Below are positions 1-7,948 of a DNA stretch of 64,000 nt, one piece after another; positions within the stretch are counted from its first letter, which is position 1; each line of letters opens with the position of its first letter. The DNA comes from Rhodococcus sp. (in: high G+C Gram-positive bacteria) (lineage in GTDB: Bacteria; Actinomycetota; Actinomycetes; Mycobacteriales; Mycobacteriaceae): contig NZ_JAHFVG010000026.1 of the NCBI RefSeq assembly GCF_023264675.1, forward strand, positions 19,155 through 83,154, in the 5' to 3' direction. The notes under the pieces were generated by a model. The model saw only the letters and a list, made by a program, of their open reading frames with translations. It ran no database searches and had not been told where the DNA came from. The position numbers and the translations under genes were made by a program.

Positions 1-186
1 TCTTCCACTCACCTGCTCGTCGTGCTGCCTCGCGTGAACATCGAGAACGATCCGGTCGATTTCACCTCGTACGCGGTTCTGTACACCACGCGCAGCAACG
101 TCGCGGGTGACCGTTTTGTGCATGGTGCCCTGGAGTCGTACGACGTCAGGACCCTGTCGGGTACCGCGAAGCTGGTGAGCAGCTAG
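1..186 (+). CDS. C-terminal fragment of an unidentified protein
   Basis: The window opens inside this gene; frame 1 stays open for 61 codons from the first base and ends at a TAG. The visible end is a beta-rich stretch with no motif I recognise, and it finishes in LVSS. The next gene starts about 106 bases later on the same strand, after a gap that looks large enough to hold its own promoter. The function cannot be judged from this piece. Confidence 0.55.
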   Translation, partial: SSTHLLVVLPRVNIENDPVDFTSYAVLYTTRSNVAGDRFVHGALESYDVRTLSGTAKLVSS

Positions 187-292
187 CACGGAATAGTTCT
201 GCGCCCGGTCGAGTTACGGTAGAAGTCAATGCAAACGCATGAACTTTCAGTCGAGGGACATGCGAGTCAAGAATTCGGCCAGGGAGCAGACC

Positions 293-1396
293 ATGCAATT
301 CGGAATCTTTACCGTCGGCGACGTCACCGTCGATCCAACAACAGGTCGAGCGCCCACCGAACACGAGCGCATCAAGGCAATGGTCACCATCGCCAAGCAC
401 GCCGAAGAGGTGGGTCTCGACGTCTTTGCGACGGGCGAGCACCACAACAAGCCGTTCGTACCGTCGTCTCCGACGACCATGCTCGGTTACGTGGCCGCGC
501 AGACCGAGAAGCTGATCCTGTCCACGTCCACAACTCTGATCACCACCAACGATCCGGTGAAGATCGCGGAGGACTACGCGATGCTGCAGCACTTGTCCGA
601 CGGTCGCGTCGACCTGATCATGGGTCGGGGAAACACCGCACCGGTGTACCCGTGGTTCGGCCAGGACATCCGTCAGGGCATTCCGCTGGCACTGGAGAAC
701 TATCAGCTTCTGCGACGCCTGTGGACCGAGGAGGCCGTGACATGGAAGGGCAACTTCCGCACACCGCTCGACGGATTCACCTCGACGCCGCGTCCACTCG
801 ACGACATCCCGCCATTCGTGTGGCACGGTTCGATCCGCAGCCCCGAGATCGCCGAAATCGCCGCGTACCACGGTGACGGGTTCTTCGCGAACAACATCTT
901 CTGGCCGAAAGAGCACTACATTCAGCTGATCAACCTCTACCGCGAGCGTTACGAGCACTACGGACACGGCCGCGCAGATCAGGCCATCGTCGGCCTCGGC
1001 GGCCAGGTGTTCATGCGGAAGAACAGCCAGGATGCCGTCAAGGAATTCCGTCCGTACTTCGACAACGCACCGGTATACGGGCACGGCCCGACCATGGAGG
1101 AATTCACCGAGCAGACCCCGCTCACAGTCGGTTCGCCGGAGCAGGTCATCGAGAAGACCCTGGCATTCGCGGACTTCTTCGGCGACTACCAGCGTCAACT
1201 GTTCCTGATGGATCACGCCGGACTGCCTCTGAAGACGGTGCTCGAACAGCTCGATCTGCTCGGCGAGGAGGTCGTGCCCGTTCTGCGCAAGGAGTTCGCA
1301 GCGCGACGCCCCGAGGGCGTTCCGGAAAACCCGCCGACGCACGCGAGCATGCTTGCGAGCAAACAAGAGGACAAGGAAACGGCAGTTGCCGTCTAG
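293..1396 (+). CDS. LLM-class flavin-dependent oxidoreductase (CE1758-like)
   Basis: A 367-residue TIM-barrel luciferase-like monooxygenase. It begins MQFGIFTVGD, carries the family stretch GLDVFATGEHHN at about residues 41-52 and the segment LSDGRVDLIMGRGN near 110, both typical of the bacterial luciferase superfamily that uses FMNH2 or F420. The substrate is unknown. I chose the ATG at 293 because an AGGGAG lies 6 bases upstream and the protein then starts at the family's first beta strand; an upstream in-frame ATG would add 18 residues unlike the family. It is the first gene of a three-gene run (this gene, a MarR regulator, a pirin) with overlapping ends, so the enzyme is probably under control of that MarR protein. 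Family assignment is firm; the reaction is not. Confidence 0.88.
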   Translation: MQFGIFTVGDVTVDPTTGRAPTEHERIKAMVTIAKHAEEVGLDVFATGEHHNKPFVPSSPTTMLGYVAAQTEKLILSTSTTLITTNDPVKIAEDYAMLQHLSDGRVDLIMGRGNTAPVYPWFGQDIRQGIPLALENYQLLRRLWTEEAVTWKGNFRTPLDGFTSTPRPLDDIPPFVWHGSIRSPEIAEIAAYHGDGFFANNIFWPKEHYIQLINLYRERYEHYGHGRADQAIVGLGGQVFMRKNSQDAVKEFRPYFDNAPVYGHGPTMEEFTEQTPLTVGSPEQVIEKTLAFADFFGDYQRQLFLMDHAGLPLKTVLEQLDLLGEEVVPVLRKEFAARRPEGVPENPPTHASMLASKQEDKETAVAV

Positions 1397-1835
1397 TACC
1401 GAACTGTCGGTCGACGCCTGGGAGGCATTGTTCCGCTCCCAGGTGTCGCTGATGCGGCGATTCACCTCCGACGACATCTGGGATCCGATCAGCCTTCGTG
1501 AGTACGACGTGCTGTTCACCCTCAGCAAGTGCTCGCCCACGAAGCTTCGACTGCACGATCTGAACAACGAAATCCTGCTCAGCCAGCCATCGCTGAGCAG
1601 GCTGTGCGAGCGGCTCGACAAGCTCGGACTGGTGACACGCGAACCGGATCCGGACGACAAACGGGGAACGGTCGTCGTACTCACCGACGACGGCCTGGCC
1701 ATGCAGCGCGACATCGGACGCAAGCACGCGGCACGGATTCGCCGCTACGTCGGGGGCGCACTGAACGACGAGGAACTCGCCACACTCGAAGCACTGTGCA
1801 CCAAACTACGACTCGCGCAGGGAGACATCTCATGA
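1386..1835 (+). CDS. MarR-family transcriptional regulator
   Basis: A 149-residue winged-helix protein. The recognition helix region reads LLSQPSLSRLCERLDKLGLV, followed by the wing DPDDKRGTVVVLTDDG, which is the MarR signature. The start is taken as TTG at 1386, preceded by AAGGAA with 7-base spacing. A TTG at 1353 is possible but would overlap the oxidoreductase by 44 bases instead of 11. The gene overlaps its downstream neighbour through an ATGA junction, so the three genes are very likely co-transcribed and translationally coupled. MarR proteins usually sense small phenolic or oxidative ligands and repress their own operon; that role here is inference. Confidence 0.85.
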   Translation: MPSSTELSVDAWEALFRSQVSLMRRFTSDDIWDPISLREYDVLFTLSKCSPTKLRLHDLNNEILLSQPSLSRLCERLDKLGLVTREPDPDDKRGTVVVLTDDGLAMQRDIGRKHAARIRRYVGGALNDEELATLEALCTKLRLAQGDIS

Positions 1836-2902
1836 AAGTCGACATACTCTCGCCCCGCGACGTTCCCCTCGGCGGGCCGCGGGCGATGACGGTTCGACGA
1901 ACTCTGCCGCAGAAACAGCGGACCCTCATCGGCGCCTGGTGCTTCGCCGACCACTATGGTCCCGACAACATGGCTGGCCCCGACGACATAGGCGGCCCCG
2001 ACGACATAGCTGGTCCCGACGCCACAGCCGGTCCCGATGCCACAGCCGGCAATCCAGGTATGGACGTTCCGCCGCACCCGCACACCGGGCTGCAGACCGT
2101 CAGCTGGTTGTTCTCCGGCGAGATCGAACACCGTGACAGCATCGGATCGCACGCGATGGTCCTGCCGGGCGAACTGAACCTGATGACCGCCGGCCGCGGA
2201 ATTTCTCATTCCGAGGTCTCGGTATCCGATCCCGAGCGCCCCCGAACGCGCATTCTGCACGGCATGCAGCTGTGGGTCGCACTGCCGGGACGGGCGCGGT
2301 TCACCGCCCCCAATTTCGAACACTATGTGCCCGAACCAATTTCATTGACCACTCGTTCACCCCACGGTGCGGGCGCTCTCCTGAGGGTCTTCCTCGGAAC
2401 GCTCGCCGGCAGCACATCACCGGTGGCCACGTTCACGCCGCTGCTGGGAGCCGAACTCGTCGTCGACGCAGGCGGTTCCGTCACGCTCGACATCGACCCG
2501 ACATACGAGCACGGAGTCATCCTCGACGAAGGCAGCATTCAACTGGAGGGCGAAGCAGGCGCGGCAGGCACACCCGTCGCTCGCGCCGAGTTGGCCTACC
2601 TGGAACCAGGCCAGGACACTCTGACCATCCGCAACACCGGCAACGAGACCGCGCGGATGCTGATAATCGGCGGCCCACCCTTCGGTGAGCAGGTCGTGAT
2701 GTGGTGGAACTTCATGGGCCGCACCCACGACGACATCGTCGCGTACCGACAGGCCTGGCAGGACGGAAGCGAACAATTCGGCACCGTCGAGGGCTACCGC
2801 GGCCGCGGCGCGAAGCCGAACCACAAGACGGACAGTCAAGAGACCGACTGGCGGTTACCGGCTCCGGAGCTACCCAACTCGGTGCTACTGCCGCGCGGCT
2901 GA
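1832..2902 (+). CDS. Pirin-family bicupin protein with inserted hexapeptide repeat
   Basis: A 356-residue pirin. The cupin metal ligands are visible: H82 and H84 in PPHPHTG, and H126 and E128 in GRGISHSE, matching the His-His-His-Glu site of human pirin. Bacterial pirins act as quercetin-like dioxygenases or as iron-dependent redox cofactors; which applies here is not visible. Residues 48-71 are four tandem copies of a six-residue unit (A/G-G-P-D-D/A-I/T) placed in the loop just before the metal site, where typical pirins have only a few residues. The start ATG overlaps the MarR stop codon (ATGA). Third gene of the operon with the LLM oxidoreductase; convergent with RNase H, 29 bases away. 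Confidence 0.9.
   Translation: MKVDILSPRDVPLGGPRAMTVRRTLPQKQRTLIGAWCFADHYGPDNMAGPDDIGGPDDIAGPDATAGPDATAGNPGMDVPPHPHTGLQTVSWLFSGEIEHRDSIGSHAMVLPGELNLMTAGRGISHSEVSVSDPERPRTRILHGMQLWVALPGRARFTAPNFEHYVPEPISLTTRSPHGAGALLRVFLGTLAGSTSPVATFTPLLGAELVVDAGGSVTLDIDPTYEHGVILDEGSIQLEGEAGAAGTPVARAELAYLEPGQDTLTIRNTGNETARMLIIGGPPFGEQVVMWWNFMGRTHDDIVAYRQAWQDGSEQFGTVEGYRGRGAKPNHKTDSQETDWRLPAPELPNSVLLPRG
1973..2044 (+). repeat. Four 18-bp in-frame tandem repeats within the pirin gene
   Basis: Four consecutive 18-base units starting at 1973, 1991, 2009 and 2027, coding AGPDDI, GGPDDI, AGPDAT and AGPDAT. The first two units are closest to each other, as are the last two, suggesting stepwise duplication. Because the period is a multiple of three, copy-number changes keep the frame open. 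Confidence 0.9.
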
Positions 2903-2931
2903 CCGGCGAATCCCTGAAGAGCGGCGAGACC

Positions 2932-3561
2932 CTAGAAGAGGGTTGCGACCTCGTCGACCGATGCCGCGGCCCTCGACGATGCGGACCTCGATGTTGCAGC
3001 CCTAGATGCTGTGTCCCTGGATGTTGCAGCCCTGGACGCCGGGCGCGAAGCAGAATCTTTCACCGCCGGGGCACTCTTCACCGAGGAGACTGCACCGTCG
3101 GCGGGCGATCCCGAACCAGCGGCCACCGAACCAGCAGCAACCGCGCGGGCGGCTTCGCCGGCAAGTGCGTCGGCGGCTTCGTTGAAGTGATTCCCGACGT
3201 GCCCGCGAACCCACCGAAAACGAACCGGCCCGGTGCGCTCGGTGATGGCTCGGTCGATGTTCTTGATCAGTTCGAGGTTGCTGACCGGTGCACCGCCGGA
3301 CGTCTTCCAGCCCTTGCGCTTCCAGCCCGGCAGCCACTCCGAGGCACACTTGATGGCGTACTGAGAATCCGATTCGATCAACATCGGCTCGTCGCCCGGA
3401 TGGGCGAGCACAGCTTCCAACAGCGCGCGCAACTCAGCGATCTGGTTGGTGCCCGATGGTTCTCCGCCGGAAGCACTGGGACCGGTGTGATCGACCCAGG
3501 CCCACCCGATGGCACCACCAGGATTGCGAAGACAGGAACCGTCCGTACTCACGATGATCAC
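2932..3561 (-). CDS. Ribonuclease H (RNase HI family) with Ala/Ser/Arg-rich tail
   Basis: A 209-residue protein with a complete RNase HI domain: D7 (STDGSC), E43 (AELRALL), D65 (ESDSQYA), H121 (RGHVGNHFNE) and D131, matching the D-E-D-H-D set of the E. coli enzyme. It cleaves the RNA strand of RNA:DNA hybrids. I placed the start at GTG 3561, just before the first beta strand IIVSTDG; a GGG sits 9 bases upstream. After about residue 140 the protein runs into a low-complexity tail of Ser-Arg-Ala-Ala-Thr-like five-residue units that is not part of the catalytic fold. It is convergent with the pirin gene and divergent from the MDR gene, with 97 bases between the two starts. Confidence 0.88.
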   Translation of the reverse strand: MIIVSTDGSCLRNPGGAIGWAWVDHTGPSASGGEPSGTNQIAELRALLEAVLAHPGDEPMLIESDSQYAIKCASEWLPGWKRKGWKTSGGAPVSNLELIKNIDRAITERTGPVRFRWVRGHVGNHFNEAADALAGEAARAVAAGSVAAGSGSPADGAVSSVKSAPAVKDSASRPASRAATSRDTASRAATSRSASSRAAASVDEVATLF

Positions 3562-3658
3562 GGAACAGGACCCTACTTCGGCGCACCGACAATAAACAGA
3601 CGCCGCGCCCTGAATAGGTACTGTGGGAAAGCATCCGAGATCGGAAGGACACCCCATC

Positions 3659-4723
3659 GTGACCGAGACCGCCCCCGCAGGAAACGCATCCGAAGCGCCG
3701 ACGCCATCAGCCCTGCCGTCGTCGTTCGACGCTCTCGTCGCCCGCGAGTCCGACGGCATCACGCTCGCCGAGGAGACCGTCGACTTCGCGTTTCTGCCGA
3801 CCATCGACGGGCCCGCGGTGACCATCGCCGTCGAGTATTCGTCGGTCAATTTCAAGGATGCTCTGGCGATCACTCCGAAGGGCGGGGTGGTGCGTGAGTA
3901 TCCGATCGTTCCCGGTATCGACATCGCGGGCACGGTCGTCGAATCCACGAGCGAGAGCATCGCCGTAGGGCAGAAGGTCGTCGCCCACGGCTACGACATC
4001 GGTACCGCGCAACACGGTGGCTACGCCGAGTTCGCGCGGGTGTCCGCTGAGCAGGTCGTGGCACTGTCGACTCTCTCCACCCGCGAGGCCGCCGCCATCG
4101 GCACCGCGGGATTCACCGCGGCGATGAGCGTCGAAGCGCTCCTCGCCGCTGGAATCACTCCCGACGACGGACCGATCCTCGTCACCGGGGCGAGCGGCGG
4201 AGTCGGCACCGTGAGCGTCGACCTGTTGTCCGCCGCAGGCTTCGAAGTGCACGCCTCGAGCGGCAAGGCCGGCGCTACCGAACTGCTGACCAGCCTCGGA
4301 GCCACCAAAGTTATCGGAAGACTGCCCGAGGATCCCGATGCCAAGCCCCGCCCACTCGGGCGCGCCGAATGGGCAGGCGCCGTCGACTGCGTCGGAGGAA
4401 AGACACTCGCGCACGTTCTCAGCACCACCCGCTACGGCGGGGCAGTCGCCGCGAGCGGCCTCACCGGTGGCGCCCAGCTCCCGACGACCGTGCTTCCATT
4501 CATCCTGCGTGGAGTCTCGCTCCTCGGAATCGACTCGGTGCAGCTTCCTATCCACCGGCGCCGGGCAATATGGCAGCAACTCGAATCGGCACGCCGCCCC
4601 CACCGCCTGGAACAGCTCACCACCGAGGTCGCGATCAGGGACGTCAGGTCCAGCCTGGACACCATCGGCGCCGGTGGCGTCACCGGCCGCACCGTCGTCT
4701 CGGTCGCAGGCGGTTTCCGCTAG
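3659..4723 (+). CDS. MDR-family oxidoreductase, YhdH/AcuI-like
   Basis: A 354-residue medium-chain reductase. The N-terminal GroES-like domain contains YSSVNFKDALAITPKGG and the Rossmann domain has VTGASGGVGTVSVDLL, both strongly typical of the YhdH/YhfP group (acryloyl-CoA reductase AcuI and relatives), which lack the structural zinc. It probably reduces an activated enoyl or quinone substrate with NADPH. The GTG at 3659 is chosen because GGAAGG lies 10 bases upstream; the first 25 residues are a Pro/Ala/Ser-rich lead-in. It is followed after 32 bases by a DNA glycosylase gene on the same strand, with which there is no evident functional link. Confidence 0.85.
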   Translation: MTETAPAGNASEAPTPSALPSSFDALVARESDGITLAEETVDFAFLPTIDGPAVTIAVEYSSVNFKDALAITPKGGVVREYPIVPGIDIAGTVVESTSESIAVGQKVVAHGYDIGTAQHGGYAEFARVSAEQVVALSTLSTREAAAIGTAGFTAAMSVEALLAAGITPDDGPILVTGASGGVGTVSVDLLSAAGFEVHASSGKAGATELLTSLGATKVIGRLPEDPDAKPRPLGRAEWAGAVDCVGGKTLAHVLSTTRYGGAVAASGLTGGAQLPTTVLPFILRGVSLLGIDSVQLPIHRRRAIWQQLESARRPHRLEQLTTEVAIRDVRSSLDTIGAGGVTGRTVVSVAGGFR

Positions 4724-4755
4724 CGTGTCGGCCTCGGGGGCTACCCTGACGGGCG

Positions 4756-5727
4756 ATGCTCTCTTCCGCTCCCTCGGCCGACACCGGTCCTGAATACGGC
4801 ACCGCATCCGGTGCCGAACCTGTCGTCGCCGTGTTCGAATCAGAGCGTCCACTCGACATGACGATGACCGTGTCCGGCCTACGGCGGGGCAAGGGCGACC
4901 CCACCTTCGAACGCGACTTCGCGGGCAACGTGTGGCGAACATCACGCCTGCCGTCGGGGACCGTCACCTACCGACTGACCCAGGAGAGCAGGCATGCGGT
5001 TCGCTGCCACGCGTGGGGACGCGGCGCCGCCGAGTTCACGTCGATGCTTCCCGCATTCCTCGGCAGCGAGGACGATCCGTCGGGTTTCGCGCCCGAGCAC
5101 CCGACGTTGGTGGAAGCACACCGGCAGTTTCCGCACCTTCGACTCGGGCGGACCGGTCTCGTCATGGAAGCGCTCGTTCCAGCGGTGCTCGAACAACGAG
5201 TTCACGGGGTATCGGCGTTCGCGTCGTGGCGACTTCTCGTCACCAAGTTCGGTGAGCGTGCACCGGGACCGACGCCGCGGCCGATGTTCGTCCCACCCCT
5301 CCCCGAGGTGTGGCGGCGAATCCCGTCGTGGGAGTACCACCGTGCCAATGTCGATCCGGCTCGATCGAAGACCATCGTCCGCTGCGCAATGGCCGCAGGC
5401 AGACTCGAAGAAGCGGCAACCATGGCGCCCGCGGACGCGCTGAGGAGATTGCGTGCCGTTCCCGGTGTAGGCATCTGGACAGCCGCCGAGGTCGCTCAAC
5501 GTGCTTTCGGCGACGCCGACGCGCTGTCGGTGGGCGACTACCATCTGGCCGCCGTCGTCGGCTGGTCTCTACTCGGCCGCCCTCTGGACGACGACGGAAT
5601 GATCGAATACCTCGAACCCCTTGCGCCGCACAGGCATCGCGCGGTCCGCCTCCTCCAGGTCAGCGGCAAGGCGATCAAACCGAAATTCGGTCCGCGGACT
5701 CCGCTGGTCGATCACACCTGGCATTAG
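4756..5727 (+). CDS. AlkA-type DNA-3-methyladenine glycosylase
   Basis: A 323-residue base-excision repair glycosylase of the HhH-GPD superfamily. The helix-hairpin-helix reads LRAVPGVGIWTAAEVAQRAF and is followed by the catalytic Asp, D261 in LSVGDYHLA. These enzymes remove alkylated purines from DNA. The N-terminal 100 residues form the AlkA-like beta domain. The start ATG at 4756 has no clear ribosome site, but a TACCCT hexamer ends about 8 bases upstream, so the message may be leaderless. It is longer than E. coli AlkA (282 residues) mainly at the N terminus. It sits alone; the next gene is 206 bases away. Confidence 0.85.
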   Translation: MLSSAPSADTGPEYGTASGAEPVVAVFESERPLDMTMTVSGLRRGKGDPTFERDFAGNVWRTSRLPSGTVTYRLTQESRHAVRCHAWGRGAAEFTSMLPAFLGSEDDPSGFAPEHPTLVEAHRQFPHLRLGRTGLVMEALVPAVLEQRVHGVSAFASWRLLVTKFGERAPGPTPRPMFVPPLPEVWRRIPSWEYHRANVDPARSKTIVRCAMAAGRLEEAATMAPADALRRLRAVPGVGIWTAAEVAQRAFGDADALSVGDYHLAAVVGWSLLGRPLDDDGMIEYLEPLAPHRHRAVRLLQVSGKAIKPKFGPRTPLVDHTWH

Positions 5728-5933
5728 TCGAAAACTGCTGTCGGGCAATACATTGTGAACTGCGCGATCCTTACGGCACCACCGTGGAGATCGAGCGCCA
5801 CGTGGGCCCGCTCCCGCGCGTGACGGCATCCGAAAAGCTCGTCGAATTCGGGTCGGTCTGCGTCGTGAGGTGTACAGTTGAGTTGAAGGTTCAAGTTAGA
5901 TGAGTTCACTCAGCCGCGTCGATCGAGGTACCC
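5728..5933. other. Intergenic region, probable promoter of the VOC gene
   Basis: About 206 bases without a supported gene. The last 60 bases are less GC-rich than the flanks and contain TTGAGTTGAAGGTTCAAGTT, in which TTGAA and TTCAA form a short inverted pair; a promoter for the gene at 5934 is likely here. I see no terminator hairpin for the glycosylase gene. Confidence 0.4.
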
Positions 5934-6467
5934 ATGGCAATCCAACGTCTCAACCACGCCGTCCTGTACGTCAGGAACGTCGAGAAGTCCGTCGCGTTCT
6001 ACACCGACGTGCTCGGCTTCCGGACGGTCATGAGCATGGGCAGTGCCGCCGCTTTTCTCCAGGCGAGCGCCAGCACCAACGACCACGATCTCGGCCTGTT
6101 CCAACTCGGCGACGACGCAGCACTCAGCCCAGCAGGCAGCAACGGTAGAGGCCGCGGGACTGTCGGTCTGTACCACCTGGCCTGGGAGGTGCAGACACTC
6201 GGCGACCTCGTCGACATAGCCCAGAAGCTCACCGCTGCAGGCGCTCTCGTCGGCGCCTCCGACCACGGCTCGACCAAGAGTCTCTACGGAAAGGATCCCG
6301 ACGGCCTCGAATTCGAGATCGTCTGGCTCATCCCGCTTCATCTCCTCGACGAAGCAGCCATCGAGGCAAGCAAATCCATCCGCGCATTGGACCTGCACGC
6401 CGAGATCGAACGGTACGGCGTCGACACCCCCAGCGGAACGGGTGTGTCGAGTCCGGCGCGAGCCTGA
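5934..6467 (+). CDS. VOC-family protein (glyoxalase/extradiol dioxygenase fold)
   Basis: A 177-residue protein with two beta-alpha-beta-beta-beta modules. Likely metal ligands are H8 (RLNHAVLYV), H81 (LYHLAWEV) and E126 (DPDGLEFEIVW), a pattern typical of type I extradiol dioxygenases and catechol-2,3-dioxygenase-like VOC proteins. The family also contains glyoxalases, epimerases and resistance proteins, so the reaction is open. The start ATG follows the run GATCGAGGTACCC, whose GAGG lies 6 bases away. It is monocistronic; the aldo/keto reductase begins 101 bases downstream. Confidence 0.8.
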   Translation: MAIQRLNHAVLYVRNVEKSVAFYTDVLGFRTVMSMGSAAAFLQASASTNDHDLGLFQLGDDAALSPAGSNGRGRGTVGLYHLAWEVQTLGDLVDIAQKLTAAGALVGASDHGSTKSLYGKDPDGLEFEIVWLIPLHLLDEAAIEASKSIRALDLHAEIERYGVDTPSGTGVSSPARA

Positions 6468-6568
6468 AACAGCAGCGCCCGTCAACAGCAGCGCCGTACG
6501 GCGGGGAACAATCGGGACCGCGCGCGGCGTTCTCCTGACGAATAGTTCGCTGAGATAAGGAGTCACTG

Positions 6569-7510
6569 TTGGTTGCCATCGGAAATTCGAACCTCGACAT
6601 CTTCCCCCTCGCCCTCGGCGGAAACACGTTCGGCTGGACGAGCGACGAGAACTCGTCGTTCGAGGTGCTCGATGCGTTCACCGCGGGCGGCGGAAACTTC
6701 ATCGATACCTCTGATTCCTACTCTGCATTCGCCGACGGCAACTCCGGTGGCGAGTCCGAGACCATCATCGGAAACTGGACGGCCGCACGCGGTAACCGCG
6801 AAGACGTCGTCATCGCCACCAAGGTCAGTCAGCATCCGGAGTTCAAGGGACTTGCACCGCAGAACATCAAGGCAGCAGCCGAGGCATCGCTGAAGCGCCT
6901 GCAGAGCGACCACATCGATGTCTACTACGCGCATTTCGACGACGAGAAGACGCCGCTCGCCGAGTCGCTCGCTGCTTTCGACGAACTCGTCAAGGACGGC
7001 AAGGTCCGCTACGTCGCGATCTCCAACTACTCGGCAGCCCGGATCGAGGAATGGCTCTCCATCGCGGCCCAAAACGACTTCGCCAAGCCCATCGCACTTC
7101 AGCCGCACTACAACCTCGTAACGAGGAAAGAGTACGAATCCGAACTCGCCGCGGTGGCGACCGACAACAACCTCGGAGTCTTTCCGTACTTCGCGCTGGC
7201 CTCAGGCTTCCTCGCGGGCAAGTACCGCACTCGCGAGGACCTGGAGGGCCAGGCTCGTGCTCGAATCGCGACCGGCTACTTCACCGACAAGGGTCTCGAC
7301 GTGGTGAACGCGCTCAGCGAGATCGCCGATGCCCACGGCGCCGAGATCTCCACGGTGGCACTGGCATGGTTGCTGGAGCAGCCGAGCGTCACCGCACCCA
7401 TCGCGAGCGCCAGCAAGATCTCGCAGCTGCCTGCGCTGCTCGCGGCGCCGTCGCTGAAGTTGGCGGCCGACGAAACAGCGCGGCTCACCGAGGTGTCCGG
7501 CCGAATCTGA
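6569..7510 (+). CDS. Aldo/keto reductase
   Basis: A 313-residue (alpha/beta)8-barrel NADPH-dependent oxidoreductase. All four catalytic residues are visible: D46 and Y51 (FIDTSDSYS), K85 (IATKVS) and H122 (YYAHFDD). The C-terminal cofactor site includes PIASASKISQL. It most resembles the AKR11/YghZ-like bacterial group that reduces aldehydes or ketones of undefined origin. The start is TTG at 6569, set by AAGGAG at 6557-6562 with 6-base spacing. Its 3' end overlaps the convergent SnoaL-like gene by 26 bases. Confidence 0.9.
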   Translation: MVAIGNSNLDIFPLALGGNTFGWTSDENSSFEVLDAFTAGGGNFIDTSDSYSAFADGNSGGESETIIGNWTAARGNREDVVIATKVSQHPEFKGLAPQNIKAAAEASLKRLQSDHIDVYYAHFDDEKTPLAESLAAFDELVKDGKVRYVAISNYSAARIEEWLSIAAQNDFAKPIALQPHYNLVTRKEYESELAAVATDNNLGVFPYFALASGFLAGKYRTREDLEGQARARIATGYFTDKGLDVVNALSEIADAHGAEISTVALAWLLEQPSVTAPIASASKISQLPALLAAPSLKLAADETARLTEVSGRI

Positions 7511-7880
7511 GCCGTAGCTTCGCTCGAACGAGATGGATGGTGCCGTCGGGAACCAGGAACGTTTCCTGGACCGCGACGGTCACCATCCGCTTCCCGAGCA
7601 CTCCGGCGTCGATCAGAAAACGTGCTTCTACCGTGTCGCCCGATTCGGTCGTCTCGATGTCGCGCACCGCGAGAATCGTGCGGTAATAGAAGGCCGACTC
7701 GAGCCCCCTGGCGAGTCCGGGTCCCGAGCGACCCGTCGTGATCCCGTTCTCGACTCGGCGCGCGCCCGGTGCGAACTTCACGGCTCGGGCATCATGGCTG
7801 GCCAGCGCATCGATGTACTGACGCGCGATGGTCTGCCTCGACTCGGCCCCGCTGGAATCGGTCGCGCTCGGCTCGCCCAC
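7485..7880 (-). CDS. SnoaL/NTF2-like small protein
   Basis: A roughly 131-residue protein with the cone-shaped NTF2/SnoaL pattern: an N-terminal helix RQTIARQYIDALASHDARAV, then paired strands ending in a beta sheet with EARFLIDAGVL and TVAVQETFLVPDGTIH. Such proteins are small-molecule isomerases, dehydratases or ligand binders. The GTG at 7880 is a guess; in-frame starts further upstream would run toward the divergent exporter gene. It overlaps the aldo/keto reductase end to end by 26 bases and lies 68 bases from the divergent MFS start. Confidence 0.6.
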   Translation of the reverse strand: MGEPSATDSSGAESRQTIARQYIDALASHDARAVKFAPGARRVENGITTGRSGPGLARGLESAFYYRTILAVRDIETTESGDTVEARFLIDAGVLGKRMVTVAVQETFLVPDGTIHLVRAKLRLRFGRTPR

Positions 7881-7948
7881 GCCCTCGGACTCTAGCTCGA
7901 ATCCGTCACACCGGGAACAGATCGCCGCATCGCATTGCTGAGAATTGG

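Noticed and set aside
146..1723. 525-residue minus-strand frame over the LLM oxidoreductase
   Set aside because: It is Arg-rich without domain signs and lies antisense to a well-supported enzyme and its MarR regulator.
3562..3960. N-terminal 133-residue extension of RNase H
   Set aside because: It lies antisense to the MDR gene and its promoter, has no RNase H homology, and the GTG at 3561 immediately precedes the conserved first strand.
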